A DNA stretch of 64,000 nt, taken from positions 7,384 through 71,383 of the forward strand of contig CAZJGG010000005.1 in the NCBI GenBank assembly GCA_964545475.1, in the 5' to 3' direction. Source of the stretch: CAZJGG01 sp964545475. GTDB lineage: Bacteria > Bacillota > Clostridia > Lachnospirales > JAISER01. How positions within the stretch are numbered: position 1 is the first letter of the stretch; each line of letters starts with the position of its first letter. The position numbers and the translations under genes were made by a program. The notes beneath the pieces were generated by a model, which was given only the letters and a program-made list of their open reading frames with translations, had not been told where the DNA came from and ran no database searches. This document shows positions 51,358-59,845 of the stretch, piece after piece.

Positions 51358-53244
51358 ATGGATAAAACAACAGATGTATGCGTAATTGGCGGCGGACATG
51401 CAGGGTGCGAGGCGGCTCTTGCTTGTGCTAGGCTTGGGCTTAAAACTATGCTTTTTGCCATAAATTTAGATTCTATAGCTATGATGCCGTGCAACCCCAA
51501 CATAGGGGGAACATCAAAAGGACATTTAGTTCGAGAAATTGACGCTTTAGGCGGAGAGATGGGCAAAAACATAGATAAAACATTTATACAAAGCCGTATG
51601 CTTAATAAAGGCAAAGGTCCGGCAGTTCATTCATTGCGTGCCCAGGCGGATAAAGCAAAATATTCTAGTGAAATGAAAAAAACATTAGAAAAACAAGAGA
51701 ACTTAATAATAAAACAATCTGAAATAGTTGATATAATCGCCGAAAATGGTAAGGTAAAAGGTCTAAAAATGGAATCCGGGCAAGTAATTGGGGCGAAAGC
51801 CGTAATTTTATGTATGGGTACTTATGTTAAAGCAAGATGCCTTTGCGGTGAAGTTATTATAGACAGCGGACCAAACGGCTTTAGAAACGCCGTTTCTTTA
51901 AGCGATTCTCTTAAAGGCTTAGGCATAAGCCTTTTGCGTTTTAAAACAGGAACTCCTGCAAGAATAGACGGAAGCACAATAGACATTTCTAAAATGGAGG
52001 AGCAAAAAGGCGACCAGGTTATTGTTCCTTTTTCATTTGAAACGAACTCAAAGGAAATTCAAAGAGAACAAATATCCTGTTATTTAACTTATACAAACGA
52101 AAAAACCCATGAAATAATTAAAAAAAGTTTACACCGCTCTCCCCTTTATGCAGGGGTTATTGAGGGCACAGGCACAAGGTACTGCCCGTCTATTGAGGAC
52201 AAGGTTATTCGCTTTGCGGATAAGGAAAGACACCAAGTTTTTGTAGAGCCGGAGGGAGAGGACACAAACGAGGTATATATTGCGGGAATGTCTACTTCCT
52301 TGCCGGAGGACGTTCAGGAAGAAATGTACAGAAGTGTTCCCGGCCTTGAAAACTGCCATATAACGAGAAACGGTTACGCCATTGAATATGACTGCCTCGA
52401 TGCAACCCAGTTAAAACTTACCCTTGAATTTAAAAATATATCCGGTTTATACAGCGCAGGGCAGTTTAATGGAAGCTCTGGTTATGAGGAAGCCGCTGCC
52501 CAAGGGCTTGTTGCCGGAATAAACGCCGCAATGCAAATAATTGGCAAAGAGCCTGTTATTATAGACCGCTCCCAAGGGTATATAGGCGTGCTCATTGATG
52601 ATTTAGTTACAAAAGGAAGCAAAGAGCCTTACCGTATGATGACATCAAGAGCGGAATACAGGCTTTTGCTAAGGCAAGACAATGCCGACTTACGCCTGAC
52701 AAAAATCGGGCATATGGCAGGGCTTATTGATGATGAGCGCTTGGAAAGGCTTAATAACAAGGAAAATCAAATTGACAGGGAAATAAAAAGGCTAAGTAAA
52801 ACTATTATACCTCCTAAGGCTGAATTAAATGAATTTTTACAAAGTGTAGGTAGCTCACCTATTTCTTCAGGAATTTCTCTTGAAGAGCTTATTAAGCGCC
52901 CTGAACTTAGTTATGAAGCACTTGCTCAATTTGATGAAGGCAGGGAAACGCTGGACGAGCTTGTTTGTGAGCAAGTAAATATTCAAATTAAATATGAGGG
53001 TTATATAAAGCGACAGGCAATGCAAGTGGAACAATTTAAAAAAATAGAGAATAAAAAGCTTCCACAGGATTTGGATTACTCACAAATAAACGGTTTAAGG
53101 CTTGAAGCAAGGCAAAAGCTTAACGCCATAAAGCCGGATAACTTAGGACAAGCCTCGAGGATAACAGGGGTTTCGCCGTCAGATATATCGGTGTTGCTTG
53201 TTTGGCTTAAATATCAGTCATCAGTTCCAGGATTTAATCAGTAG
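51358..53244 (+). CDS. mnmG: tRNA uridine 5-carboxymethylaminomethyl modification enzyme MnmG
   Basis: FAD-dependent partner of MnmE, 628 aa. The dinucleotide fold is GGGHAGCEAALACARLG near residue 12, then CNPNIGGTSKGHLVREIDAL, TGTPARIDG and SRAEYRLLLRQDNADLRL. The C-terminal helical domain ends with ASRITGVSPSDISVLLVWLK. Full length. Confidence 0.97.
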   Translation: MDKTTDVCVIGGGHAGCEAALACARLGLKTMLFAINLDSIAMMPCNPNIGGTSKGHLVREIDALGGEMGKNIDKTFIQSRMLNKGKGPAVHSLRAQADKAKYSSEMKKTLEKQENLIIKQSEIVDIIAENGKVKGLKMESGQVIGAKAVILCMGTYVKARCLCGEVIIDSGPNGFRNAVSLSDSLKGLGISLLRFKTGTPARIDGSTIDISKMEEQKGDQVIVPFSFETNSKEIQREQISCYLTYTNEKTHEIIKKSLHRSPLYAGVIEGTGTRYCPSIEDKVIRFADKERHQVFVEPEGEDTNEVYIAGMSTSLPEDVQEEMYRSVPGLENCHITRNGYAIEYDCLDATQLKLTLEFKNISGLYSAGQFNGSSGYEEAAAQGLVAGINAAMQIIGKEPVIIDRSQGYIGVLIDDLVTKGSKEPYRMMTSRAEYRLLLRQDNADLRLTKIGHMAGLIDDERLERLNNKENQIDREIKRLSKTIIPPKAELNEFLQSVGSSPISSGISLEELIKRPELSYEALAQFDEGRETLDELVCEQVNIQIKYEGYIKRQAMQVEQFKKIENKKLPQDLDYSQINGLRLEARQKLNAIKPDNLGQASRITGVSPSDISVLLVWLKYQSSVPGFNQ

Positions 53245-53389
53245 TAACTTATAACCATTAAAAATTTAATCTGTGTTTTATAAACACTCTTTTGTAATTT
53301 TTAGCATAATGTAGAGTAGAGTTTTAAACCTGCATTATGCGTACATATCCCAAATACCAGCCCTAAGGGCAGTTTTAGGAGGAATTTAC

Positions 53390-53791
53390 GTGGGTCAATG
53401 TGGGTATTTTATGCGTTTAAAAAACGCTGATAATCAATTAAAGCCTGTTAAAATACCGGCTTTAAACAATAATTTTCATATAAGCTTTTCGGATGAGGAT
53501 ATTACCGTTAAGCATTTTGTTGAAGCTCTTTATAAAAAGCGTAAAGACGACGCTAAAGTTTATATAAGCAAAAACTTGGCAGGGGAATTGGATTTAGACG
53601 AACTTTCAGATGTTTTTAATAAAAGTAAATGCTACAAAAGCCTTGCGAAAGTTGAGTTTACTGAAAGACCAAAAAACTGCAAAACAAACTCCATTTTGAT
53701 TTTACAAAATAGCTCGATTATACATTTGCATTTAATAAAAGAACCTGATGCTTTTAGCAAATGGAAGATATACGGGATTGACAAGGAATAG
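53390..53791 (+). CDS. Hypothetical protein between mnmG and rsmG
   Basis: A 133-aa soluble, slightly basic protein I do not recognise. It has no signal peptide or membrane helix and three scattered cysteines. GTG 53390 has a good SD (TTAGGAGG), and rsmG follows after 4 nt, so it is a genuine expressed gene coupled to rsmG. The 145-nt gap before it contains GCATAATG/CATTATGC and GCCCT/AGGGC inverted repeats, possibly a leader or internal promoter. Confidence 0.75.
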   Translation: MGQCGYFMRLKNADNQLKPVKIPALNNNFHISFSDEDITVKHFVEALYKKRKDDAKVYISKNLAGELDLDELSDVFNKSKCYKSLAKVEFTERPKNCKTNSILILQNSSIIHLHLIKEPDAFSKWKIYGIDKE

Positions 53792-53795
53792 GTGA

Positions 53796-54503
53796 ATGGA
53801 AATGATTATTTCCGGCGCAAAGGAATTAAATATTGAAATAGACGAAAGAACAGCTGCGTTATTTATGAAATATGCGGATTTACTTGTTAAATGGAATGAA
53901 AAAATGAATTTAACCGCAATAACAGAGCCAAATGAAATAATTGTTAAGCATTTCTTAGATTGCGCCTCAGTTTTTAATCAAATTGACAATAAAGAAGCAA
54001 AAATTATAGATATTGGAACAGGAGCAGGCTTTCCCGGCGTAGTTTTAAAGCTTTTAATGCCGGATATTAAAATTACTTTATGTGATTCTTTAAATAAAAG
54101 AATCACATTTTTAAACGCTTTAGTGGAAGAACTTGGTCTTGAAAATGTTGAAACTGTTCACGCAAGAGCCGAAGATTTAGGGCAGAATAATAATTACAGA
54201 GAAAAATTCGATTATTGTGTTTCAAGGGCGGTTGCAGATTTACGAGTGTTAAGCGAATATTGCTTACCCTTTGTTAAGCCGGGAGGAAGATTTATTTCCA
54301 TGAAAGGCGCAGAGGCAGAAAACGAGGTTTTATGCGCAAAAGATATGATAAATGAGCTTGGAGCAGAACTTTTCGATATAAAGAAAATAAATTTGCCTTT
54401 TTCGGACATAACTCACAGCTTAATAATTATAAACAAATTAACAAATACTTCGCCTAAATATCCTAGAAAACCGAAAAAAATACAAAAAAACTCCCCCATT
54501 TGA
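53796..54503 (+). CDS. rsmG: 16S rRNA (guanine-N7) methyltransferase RsmG
   Basis: Methylates G527 of 16S rRNA, 235 aa. KWNEKMNLTAITEPNEIIVK is the family N-terminal motif, the SAM loop is IIDIGTGAGFPGVVLKLL, and the catalytic region includes VSRAVADLRVLSEY. The C-terminal tail (KYPRKPKKIQKNSPI) is basic. Its stop codon lies in the loop of the terminator hairpin. Confidence 0.96.
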   Translation: MEMIISGAKELNIEIDERTAALFMKYADLLVKWNEKMNLTAITEPNEIIVKHFLDCASVFNQIDNKEAKIIDIGTGAGFPGVVLKLLMPDIKITLCDSLNKRITFLNALVEELGLENVETVHARAEDLGQNNNYREKFDYCVSRAVADLRVLSEYCLPFVKPGGRFISMKGAEAENEVLCAKDMINELGAELFDIKKINLPFSDITHSLIIINKLTNTSPKYPRKPKKIQKNSPI

Positions 54504-54520
54504 TAGGGGGTTTTTTATTT
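54484..54520 (+). terminator. Terminator embedded in the rsmG 3' end
   Basis: AAAAAACTCCCCC pairs with GGGGGTTTTTT around the loop ATTTGATA, which contains the rsmG stop codon. Confidence 0.9.
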
Positions 54521-54659
54521 TTTTATCAAATATAAAGCATTCAAAAAATTCAAAAAAGTAGAAGGTTGTGGGAAATATATGTTATTTTATTATTGTTAGT
54601 AAGGCGGCTTACAAAAACAGCCGCTATAGGGGACAAGCAGTAAACGAAAGAGGTGTTAT

Positions 54660-55460
54660 ATGGAAAATGCAGTATTAAAGCAAAACGAAGTTTTATATTT
54701 GCCGGTGGATTCTATTAAACCAAACCCTTATCAGCCGAGAAAATTTTTTGAACGGGCAAATCTTGAAGAGCTTGCAAAATCTATTAGGGAATACGGGGTT
54801 ATTCAGCCTATAAGCGTAAGGCTTATTAACGGTTATTCCTACGAGCTTGTGGCAGGCGAAAGAAGACTTCGAGCAAGCAAAATGGCAGGCGTAACAACAA
54901 TACCTGCAATTGTAATTAATGTATGCGACCAGGACAGCGCGGTACTTGCTATCATTGAAAACTTACAAAGGCAAAACTTAAACTTCCTTGAAGAGGCTGA
55001 AGGTTTACATAATTTAATGGTGGATTACAACTTTACTCAGGAACAGATGGCTAATAAAATTGGCAAAAGCCAATCCGCTATTGCAAACAAAATGCGTATT
55101 TTGAAACTTCCTAAAAGCGTGCAAACAATGCTTGTGGAAAATGACCTAACAGAAAGACACGCAAGGGCGCTTCTGGCGCTGTCTGAAGAAGCGGATCAAC
55201 TTAAAATACTGCAACGGGTTATTGAGGGTAACCTGACAGTTAAAAAAACAGAGGAACTAATTGCTAAAATGCTTGAAAGCAAAAAAACTCAAAAAAATAA
55301 GCATTGCATGAAACTTAAACGGTTTGTTAAAGACATTAAAATTTTTACAAACACAATTAAGCAGGCGATTGATGTTATGAACGATTCCGGTTTAAAAACT
55401 GAGTACGATATAGACGAAAACGAAACGGGGTGTGATATTTTAATAAGAATTGATTATTAA
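54660..55460 (+). CDS. noc: Nucleoid occlusion protein (ParB family)
   Basis: DNA-binding CTPase of the ParB/Noc family, 266 aa. The ParB N-domain has DSIKPNPYQPRKFFE, YGVIQPISVR and the ATP/CTP-binding LVAGERRLRASKMAG. The helix-turn-helix is FTQEQMANKIGKSQSAIANKMRILKL. Closeness to rsmG without parA next to it supports Noc rather than ParB. No parS or Noc-binding palindrome was spotted nearby. Confidence 0.9.
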   Translation: MENAVLKQNEVLYLPVDSIKPNPYQPRKFFERANLEELAKSIREYGVIQPISVRLINGYSYELVAGERRLRASKMAGVTTIPAIVINVCDQDSAVLAIIENLQRQNLNFLEEAEGLHNLMVDYNFTQEQMANKIGKSQSAIANKMRILKLPKSVQTMLVENDLTERHARALLALSEEADQLKILQRVIEGNLTVKKTEELIAKMLESKKTQKNKHCMKLKRFVKDIKIFTNTIKQAIDVMNDSGLKTEYDIDENETGCDILIRIDY

Positions 55461-55504
55461 AACATGAATTGCTTTAAAAGGGGGGTAATTAAATATCGCA
55501 ATTT

Positions 55505-55541
55505 AAAAGGTGGTTCTTGCATAGTCAAGAGCCGCTTTTTG
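55505..55541 (+). terminator. Terminator of noc
   Basis: AAAAGGTGGTTCTTG pairs with CAAGAGCCGCTTTTT around CATAGT, with GT/GC mismatches in the middle. Confidence 0.75.
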
Positions 55542-55605
55542 TTATTAATCCTTCCAGTCTATTGATACGGGTATAAAAAGCTGGTAAAATAGCAACAAGG
55601 GGGGG

Positions 55606-56160
55606 ATGGGGCGCATGAAGTTTATGTTTACAAAAATCTTCTTATATAATTTATACTCACTTTTTTTATTTTTTGTATTAATGTTTTTATTTGGATTAAT
55701 AAATGAAATATTATTTGTGATAACTTTTTTTGCTTTAATAATTTCATTTTGCACTACTATAATTTTTGCATTTATAAATATCTATACTGTTATAAAAAAG
55801 GCTCCGGAAATAATAAACATGAACAAGCTAAAGGAATTTGATGAAATAACAATAAAATTTAAAGAAAATGTCATTCCTTTTTTATTATTTATATTTATGT
55901 GTTTGATTTCAAACTCAATTGGTATTATAATTACAGGAGAAATCGATAGTGAATACATTCATATAGCTATTTTTTTTCTAGGATATTTTTATCTAATACT
56001 TTTGACAACATCTGCTTTTAGTATAATAAGTATTTGTTCGCACTATAAATCTAAAGATATAACTTTGACGAAATGTGTTGTATATATAGTATTACAGCTC
56101 ATTTTTTTAATAGATATTTTTTCTTATTATAACTTGATATACAAAGTAAATAAGGTTTAG
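55606..56160 (+). CDS. Hypothetical polytopic membrane protein
   Basis: A 184-aa very hydrophobic protein with about five predicted membrane helices (roughly 12-32, 36-56, 88-108, 117-140 and 155-172) and a short cytoplasmic loop IKKAPEIINMNKLKEFDEIT. No family recognised. The start could be ATG 55606 or ATG 55615; the poly-G SD (AAGGGGGGG) fits the second better. It is monocistronic. Confidence 0.65.
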   Translation: MGRMKFMFTKIFLYNLYSLFLFFVLMFLFGLINEILFVITFFALIISFCTTIIFAFINIYTVIKKAPEIINMNKLKEFDEITIKFKENVIPFLLFIFMCLISNSIGIIITGEIDSEYIHIAIFFLGYFYLILLTTSAFSIISICSHYKSKDITLTKCVVYIVLQLIFLIDIFSYYNLIYKVNKV

Positions 56161-56193
56161 TGGCATAAAGCTTTAAAGTGTTATAAAAAATAG

Positions 56194-56222
56194 TTGACAA
56201 ACCTAAAACTATGTGTTATTTT
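56194..56222 (+). promoter_or_regulatory. Promoter of the ilv operon
   Basis: TTGACA (56194-56199), a 17-nt spacer and TATTTT (56217-56222), 34 nt ahead of the first leader peptide. Confidence 0.65.
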
Positions 56223-56255
56223 ATGTAGGAATTAATTTGAAAGGGGAACGCAAAA

Positions 56256-56342
56256 ATGTCTATTTCTCTATTACTCAGCCTTATAGTCATTATTAGCATT
56301 ATCGCAATCGATAGTGTTGCTTTGCGTTGGGCTGACAAATAA
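56256..56342 (+). CDS. Ile/Leu/Val-rich leader peptide 1 (IlvL-like)
   Basis: A 28-aa open frame with the SD AAAGGGG about 9 nt upstream. Half of it (14 of 28) is Ile, Leu or Val, with the dense run LLLSLIVIISIIAI at residues 5-18, followed by DSVALRWADK. It contains CTC, GTC and ATC codons that look uncommon for this AT-rich DNA. It is followed by a terminator whose 5' arm can pair with the end of the leader. The arrangement is that of a translation-coupled attenuator for branched-chain amino acids. An alternative reading is a small membrane peptide. Confidence 0.75.
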   Translation: MSISLLLSLIVIISIIAIDSVALRWADK

Positions 56343-56383
56343 GGTTAAGTTATTGAGTTTACTTATACCCTTACAGCAAACGC
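56324..56383 (+). promoter_or_regulatory. Antiterminator pairing of leader 1
   Basis: GCGTTGGGCTG (56324-56334), at the very end of the leader frame, can pair with CAGCAAACGC (56374-56383). That uses GCGTT/AACGC and GCTG/CAGC and removes the 5' arm and loop of the terminator. A ribosome reaching the stop codon would mask the first segment, and one stalled earlier would leave it free. Confidence 0.6.
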
Positions 56384-56403
56384 TGTAAGGGTTTTTAATT
56401 TTT
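56368..56403 (+). terminator. Attenuator terminator 1
   Basis: CCCTTACAGC (56368-56377) pairs perfectly with GCTGTAAGGG (56382-56391) around AAAC and is followed by TTTTTAATTTTT. Confidence 0.9.
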
Positions 56404-56416
56404 GGAGGAAAATAAA

Positions 56417-56518
56417 ATGTTAAACACAGCATCCAATACTTTTGCTTTATTTATAGTCATTATTATTCTCATTAGCATTCTCGTAATTATCGATAATGTT
56501 TATTTGGCGTTGCGCTGA
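56417..56518 (+). CDS. Ile/Leu/Val-rich leader peptide 2 (IlvL-like)
   Basis: A 33-aa open frame behind GGAGG (56404-56408). Seventeen residues are Ile, Leu or Val, concentrated in LFIVIIILISILVIIDNV (11-28). The DNA is a diverged copy of leader 1 (shared TTATAGTCATTATTA and GCGTTGnGCTGA blocks), so the whole attenuator was duplicated. It is followed by its own terminator, then by ilvB. Confidence 0.75.
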   Translation: MLNTASNTFALFIVIIILISILVIIDNVYLALR

Positions 56519-56570
56519 TAATGGCTTAAAGTATTGGTTATGCTTTAGTAAAGGCCTTGCAGTCAAACGC
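56507..56570 (+). promoter_or_regulatory. Antiterminator pairing of leader 2
   Basis: GCGTTGCGCTG (56507-56517) can pair with CAGTCAAACGC (56560-56570) through GCGTT/AACGC and CTG/CAG. This is the same geometry as in leader 1, with the intervening bases changed. Conservation of both strands in the two copies supports the pairing. Confidence 0.6.
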
Positions 56571-56586
56571 TGCAAGGTCTTTTGTT
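56551..56586 (+). terminator. Attenuator terminator 2
   Basis: AAGGCCTTGCAG (56551-56562) pairs with CTGCAAGGTCTT (56570-56581) with one G-T wobble around TCAAACG, and is followed by a T-rich tail. It lies 40 nt before ilvB. Confidence 0.85.
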
Positions 56587-56625
56587 ATTAAAATGATTTT
56601 ACGGTAAATTAGAGGAGGAAACATT

Positions 56626-58296
56626 ATGATGTTAAGTGGTGCACAAATTTTAATAAACGAGCTTGTTGCCCACGGGGTTGACATAGTTTTTGGGTATCCC
56701 GGCGGCATGGTTATTGATATTTACGACGAGCTTTATAAAAACGCTGACAGAATTAAACATGTATTAACATCTCATGAGCAGGGAGCTTCTCATGCGGCGG
56801 ATGGTTATGCAAGGATAAGCGGAAAGCCGGGGGTTGTTATTGCAACAAGCGGCCCTGGGGCGACAAACATTGTTACAGGTATTGCAAACGCTTATTTAGA
56901 TTCTGTTCCCCTTGTGGCTATAACAGGCAACGTTGCAGTTCCTATGCTTGGGCGAGACAGCTTTCAAGAGGTGGACATTGTAGGTGTTTCCCAGCCTATT
57001 GTAAAGCATAGCTTTGTTGTTAGGGATGTTGAAAAATTAGAGGTTACACTTAAAGAAGCTTTTACCATTGCTACAACAGGCAGAAGGGGGCCAGTTCTTG
57101 TAGACATACCAAAGAGCGTTCAAACTGCAATGTGTAAATACAACGGAAAGCCTGTTTCATTTTCATTTATGCATGTTAAAGCCGACAACGATTTAGATGC
57201 GGCTATTGAAGCCATAAAAAACAGCCAAAAGCCTTACATTTACGCCGGTGGCGGGATAATTGCCGGAAATGCAGAAAAAGAGCTTTTGGAGCTTTCAAAA
57301 AGGCTTTCCGCCCCGGTAGGGCTTAGTATGATGGGGCTTACAGCTATCCCAAATTCCTATCCGCTAAACCTTGGTATGAGTGGTATGCACGGAAGATACG
57401 CTGCTACAAAAGCCCAGTCTACGTGTGATTTAATGATTGCGGCAGGGGTTAGGTTTTCGGACAGGGCAACAGGCAATGTACAAGAATATACAAAAAACTG
57501 CAAAGTAATTCATATAGATATTGACTTAGCGGAGTTCGGCAAAAACGTACAGTCAAAAATCGGCTTGTGCGGAGACGTTAAGGAAATTTTAAACCAATTG
57601 CTTAAAAGAATTCCTGCACAGGAAAACAGTGAATGGCTAAATGAAATCGAGGAATATAAAAAAGCGGAAGAAACAGAGCAAAACCGTGATTTTTCTCCTC
57701 AAAACATTATTGAGACAGTTAATGCGCATTTTAATGAGGACACAATTGTGGCAACGGATGTGGGGCAGCATCAAATGTGGGTTATGCAGCATTATCGCTT
57801 TGAGAAGCCTAAAACCCTTTTAACATCTGGGGGTCTTGGAGCAATGGGCTTTGGGCTTGGCGCGGCAATCGGCGGTTGCCTTGCTTCCGGCAAAAAAAGA
57901 ACCCTTTTATTTACAGGGGACGGGAGCTTTAGCATGAACTTTAACGAACTTGCCACGGCAGTTTCTGAAAAATTGCCTTTAGTAATAATCCTTCTTAACA
58001 ATGGAGTTTTAGGCATGGTTCGCCAATGGCAACAACTCTTTTACGACAAAAGGTACTCAAACACTACACGTAAATGTAAAACAGATTTTGTACAGCTTGG
58101 GCAAGCTTTTGGCATAAAAAGTTTTAGCGTAGAAGACATAAACGGTCTTAACGACGTTTTGAATAAACACAAAAATACGGATATGCCTTTGTTAATAAAC
58201 TGTCTTATAGATGAAGACGAGCTGGTTTTTCCAATGATTCCTGCAGGAGGCTCTGTTAAAAATATGGTATTGAAGCGAGGAGACATTAATGACTGA
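56626..58296 (+). CDS. ilvB: Acetolactate synthase large subunit
   Basis: TPP-dependent first common step of branched-chain synthesis, 556 aa. The catalytic Glu51 is in LTSHEQGASHAADGYAR. ATSGPGATNIVTGIANAY and the TPP/Mg motif GDGSFSMNFNELATAV are present, with WQQLFYDKRYSNT near the C-terminus. It is of the anabolic FAD-binding type and is paired with a regulatory subunit. SD AGAGGAGG. It overlaps ilvN by 8 nt (ATGACTGA). Confidence 0.96.
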   Translation: MMLSGAQILINELVAHGVDIVFGYPGGMVIDIYDELYKNADRIKHVLTSHEQGASHAADGYARISGKPGVVIATSGPGATNIVTGIANAYLDSVPLVAITGNVAVPMLGRDSFQEVDIVGVSQPIVKHSFVVRDVEKLEVTLKEAFTIATTGRRGPVLVDIPKSVQTAMCKYNGKPVSFSFMHVKADNDLDAAIEAIKNSQKPYIYAGGGIIAGNAEKELLELSKRLSAPVGLSMMGLTAIPNSYPLNLGMSGMHGRYAATKAQSTCDLMIAAGVRFSDRATGNVQEYTKNCKVIHIDIDLAEFGKNVQSKIGLCGDVKEILNQLLKRIPAQENSEWLNEIEEYKKAEETEQNRDFSPQNIIETVNAHFNEDTIVATDVGQHQMWVMQHYRFEKPKTLLTSGGLGAMGFGLGAAIGGCLASGKKRTLLFTGDGSFSMNFNELATAVSEKLPLVIILLNNGVLGMVRQWQQLFYDKRYSNTTRKCKTDFVQLGQAFGIKSFSVEDINGLNDVLNKHKNTDMPLLINCLIDEDELVFPMIPAGGSVKNMVLKRGDIND

Positions 58297-58813
58297 TAAA
58301 TTTACTGTAGGGCTGATTGTAAACAATCATTTCGGCGTTTTAAACCGGGTTGCCGGGCTTTTTGCAAAAAGAGGATATAACATAGACAGTTTAGCTGTTG
58401 GGGTTACTGAAAACCCTGAATTTTCAAGAATGACCATTGTTTCAACCGGCGACGAATATGTACGGGAGCAAGTTATCCGTCAGCTTCAAAAACTTCATGA
58501 TGTAAAAGTTATTTCTCTTTTGGAGAAGGAAAAATCCGTTTCGGCGGAGCATATTCTTATAAAAATTAAAGCGGACAGTGGCTCGCAAGCTAAAATAAGC
58601 CAATTAATTAATGAATACGGCGGAAAAACAATGGATTTTGGCGGAGATTTTATAACCGCAGAGGTTACAGCCTCCACTGATAAAATTAATGAATTTGTAG
58701 AAAAATGCAAAGATTTCGGTATTTTTGAGGTTTGCCGCTCTGGCGCAATTTCTTTAAGCCATGGCGTTGAAGATATTTTAAACGTTAGTAATCAGCTTTC
58801 AAAAGCTTATTAA
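58289..58813 (+). CDS. ilvN: Acetolactate synthase regulatory subunit
   Basis: A 174-aa regulatory subunit conferring valine feedback control. The N-terminal ACT domain is TVGLIVNNHFGVLNRVAGLF with RGYNIDSLAVG, and the C-terminal ACT-like domain includes GGKTMDFGGDFITAEVTAS. It is longer than the short E. coli IlvN form and typical of Firmicutes. Confidence 0.95.
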   Translation: MTDKFTVGLIVNNHFGVLNRVAGLFAKRGYNIDSLAVGVTENPEFSRMTIVSTGDEYVREQVIRQLQKLHDVKVISLLEKEKSVSAEHILIKIKADSGSQAKISQLINEYGGKTMDFGGDFITAEVTASTDKINEFVEKCKDFGIFEVCRSGAISLSHGVEDILNVSNQLSKAY

Positions 58814-58840
58814 TTATAAAACCTTTAGGAGGACATCACA

Positions 58841-59845
58841 ATGTCAAAAATGTATTATGAAAAAGATTGCAACTTATCACTTCTTTCCGGTAAAACAGTA
58901 GCAGTAATTGGTTACGGCTCACAAGGGCATGCTCATGCGCAAAATTTGCGTGAAAGCGGCGTAAACGTTGTTGTTGGGTTATATGAAGGTTCTAAAAGCG
59001 CAAAACAAGCGGAAGCAGATGGTTTTTCTGTTAAAAACGCCGCAGATGCTGTTAAAGCGGCTGATATTGTTATTATGCTTGTTAACGATGAAAAAATGGT
59101 TGATATATATGAAAAAGGTGTTTTACCTAATTTAAGAGAAGGAATGACACTTTGCTTTGCTCATGGCTTTAACATTCACTTTAATCAAATTGTTCCTCCA
59201 TCAAATGTTAACGTTATTATGATTGCGCCTAAAGGCCCTGGGCATACTGTTCGCAGCCAATATCAAGAAGGCAAAGGCGTGCCATGCCTTGTGGCTATAT
59301 GGCAAGATTATACAGGCAACTCAAAAGAAATTGCTCTTGCATATGCTTTAGGAATCGGCGGTGCTAGAGGAGGCGTTTTAGAAACAACGTTTAAAGAAGA
59401 AACTGAAACTGACCTGTTCGGCGAACAAGCGGTTTTATGCGGAGGGGTAACAGCTTTAATGAAAGCAGGTTTTGAAACTCTTGTTGAAGCAGGTTATCAG
59501 CCGGAAAGCGCATATTTTGAATGTATTCATGAAATGAAGCTTATTATTGACCTTGTTATTAAAGGTGGTCTTTCATATATGCGATATTCTATAAGTGATA
59601 CTGCTGAATACGGCGACTATACAATCGGCAATCGCATTATAACAGAAGATACTAAAAAGGAAATGAAAAAAGTTCTTGGTGAAATTCAAAACGGAGAGTT
59701 TGCTAAAAACTGGATTTTAGAAAACAAAGCAGGAAGAGCATCATTTTTGGCAAAACGCCGTTTAGAGCAAGAACACCTTGTTGAAAAAGTTGGCACGGAG
59801 CTTCGGGCAAAAATGAGTTGGAGTGAAAACAATGAAAAGCGATAA
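58841..59845 (+). CDS. ilvC: Ketol-acid reductoisomerase
   Basis: Class I KARI, 334 aa. The Rossmann motif is VIGYGSQGHAHAQNLRESG (about 22-40). Metal-binding residues lie in GVLETTFKEETETDLFGEQA and FECIHEMKLIIDL, and the knotted C-terminal domain includes SYMRYSISDTAEYGDYTIG. SD TTAGGAGG. Confidence 0.97.
   Translation: MSKMYYEKDCNLSLLSGKTVAVIGYGSQGHAHAQNLRESGVNVVVGLYEGSKSAKQAEADGFSVKNAADAVKAADIVIMLVNDEKMVDIYEKGVLPNLREGMTLCFAHGFNIHFNQIVPPSNVNVIMIAPKGPGHTVRSQYQEGKGVPCLVAIWQDYTGNSKEIALAYALGIGGARGGVLETTFKEETETDLFGEQAVLCGGVTALMKAGFETLVEAGYQPESAYFECIHEMKLIIDLVIKGGLSYMRYSISDTAEYGDYTIGNRIITEDTKKEMKKVLGEIQNGEFAKNWILENKAGRASFLAKRRLEQEHLVEKVGTELRAKMSWSENNEKR

Noticed and set aside
56256..56518. Type I toxin or holin-like peptides upstream of ilvB
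   Set aside because: The hydrophobic composition alone would allow it, but the two frames are followed by terminators with matching antiterminator strands directly before ilvB. The leader-peptide reading explains more. Kept as an alternative only.
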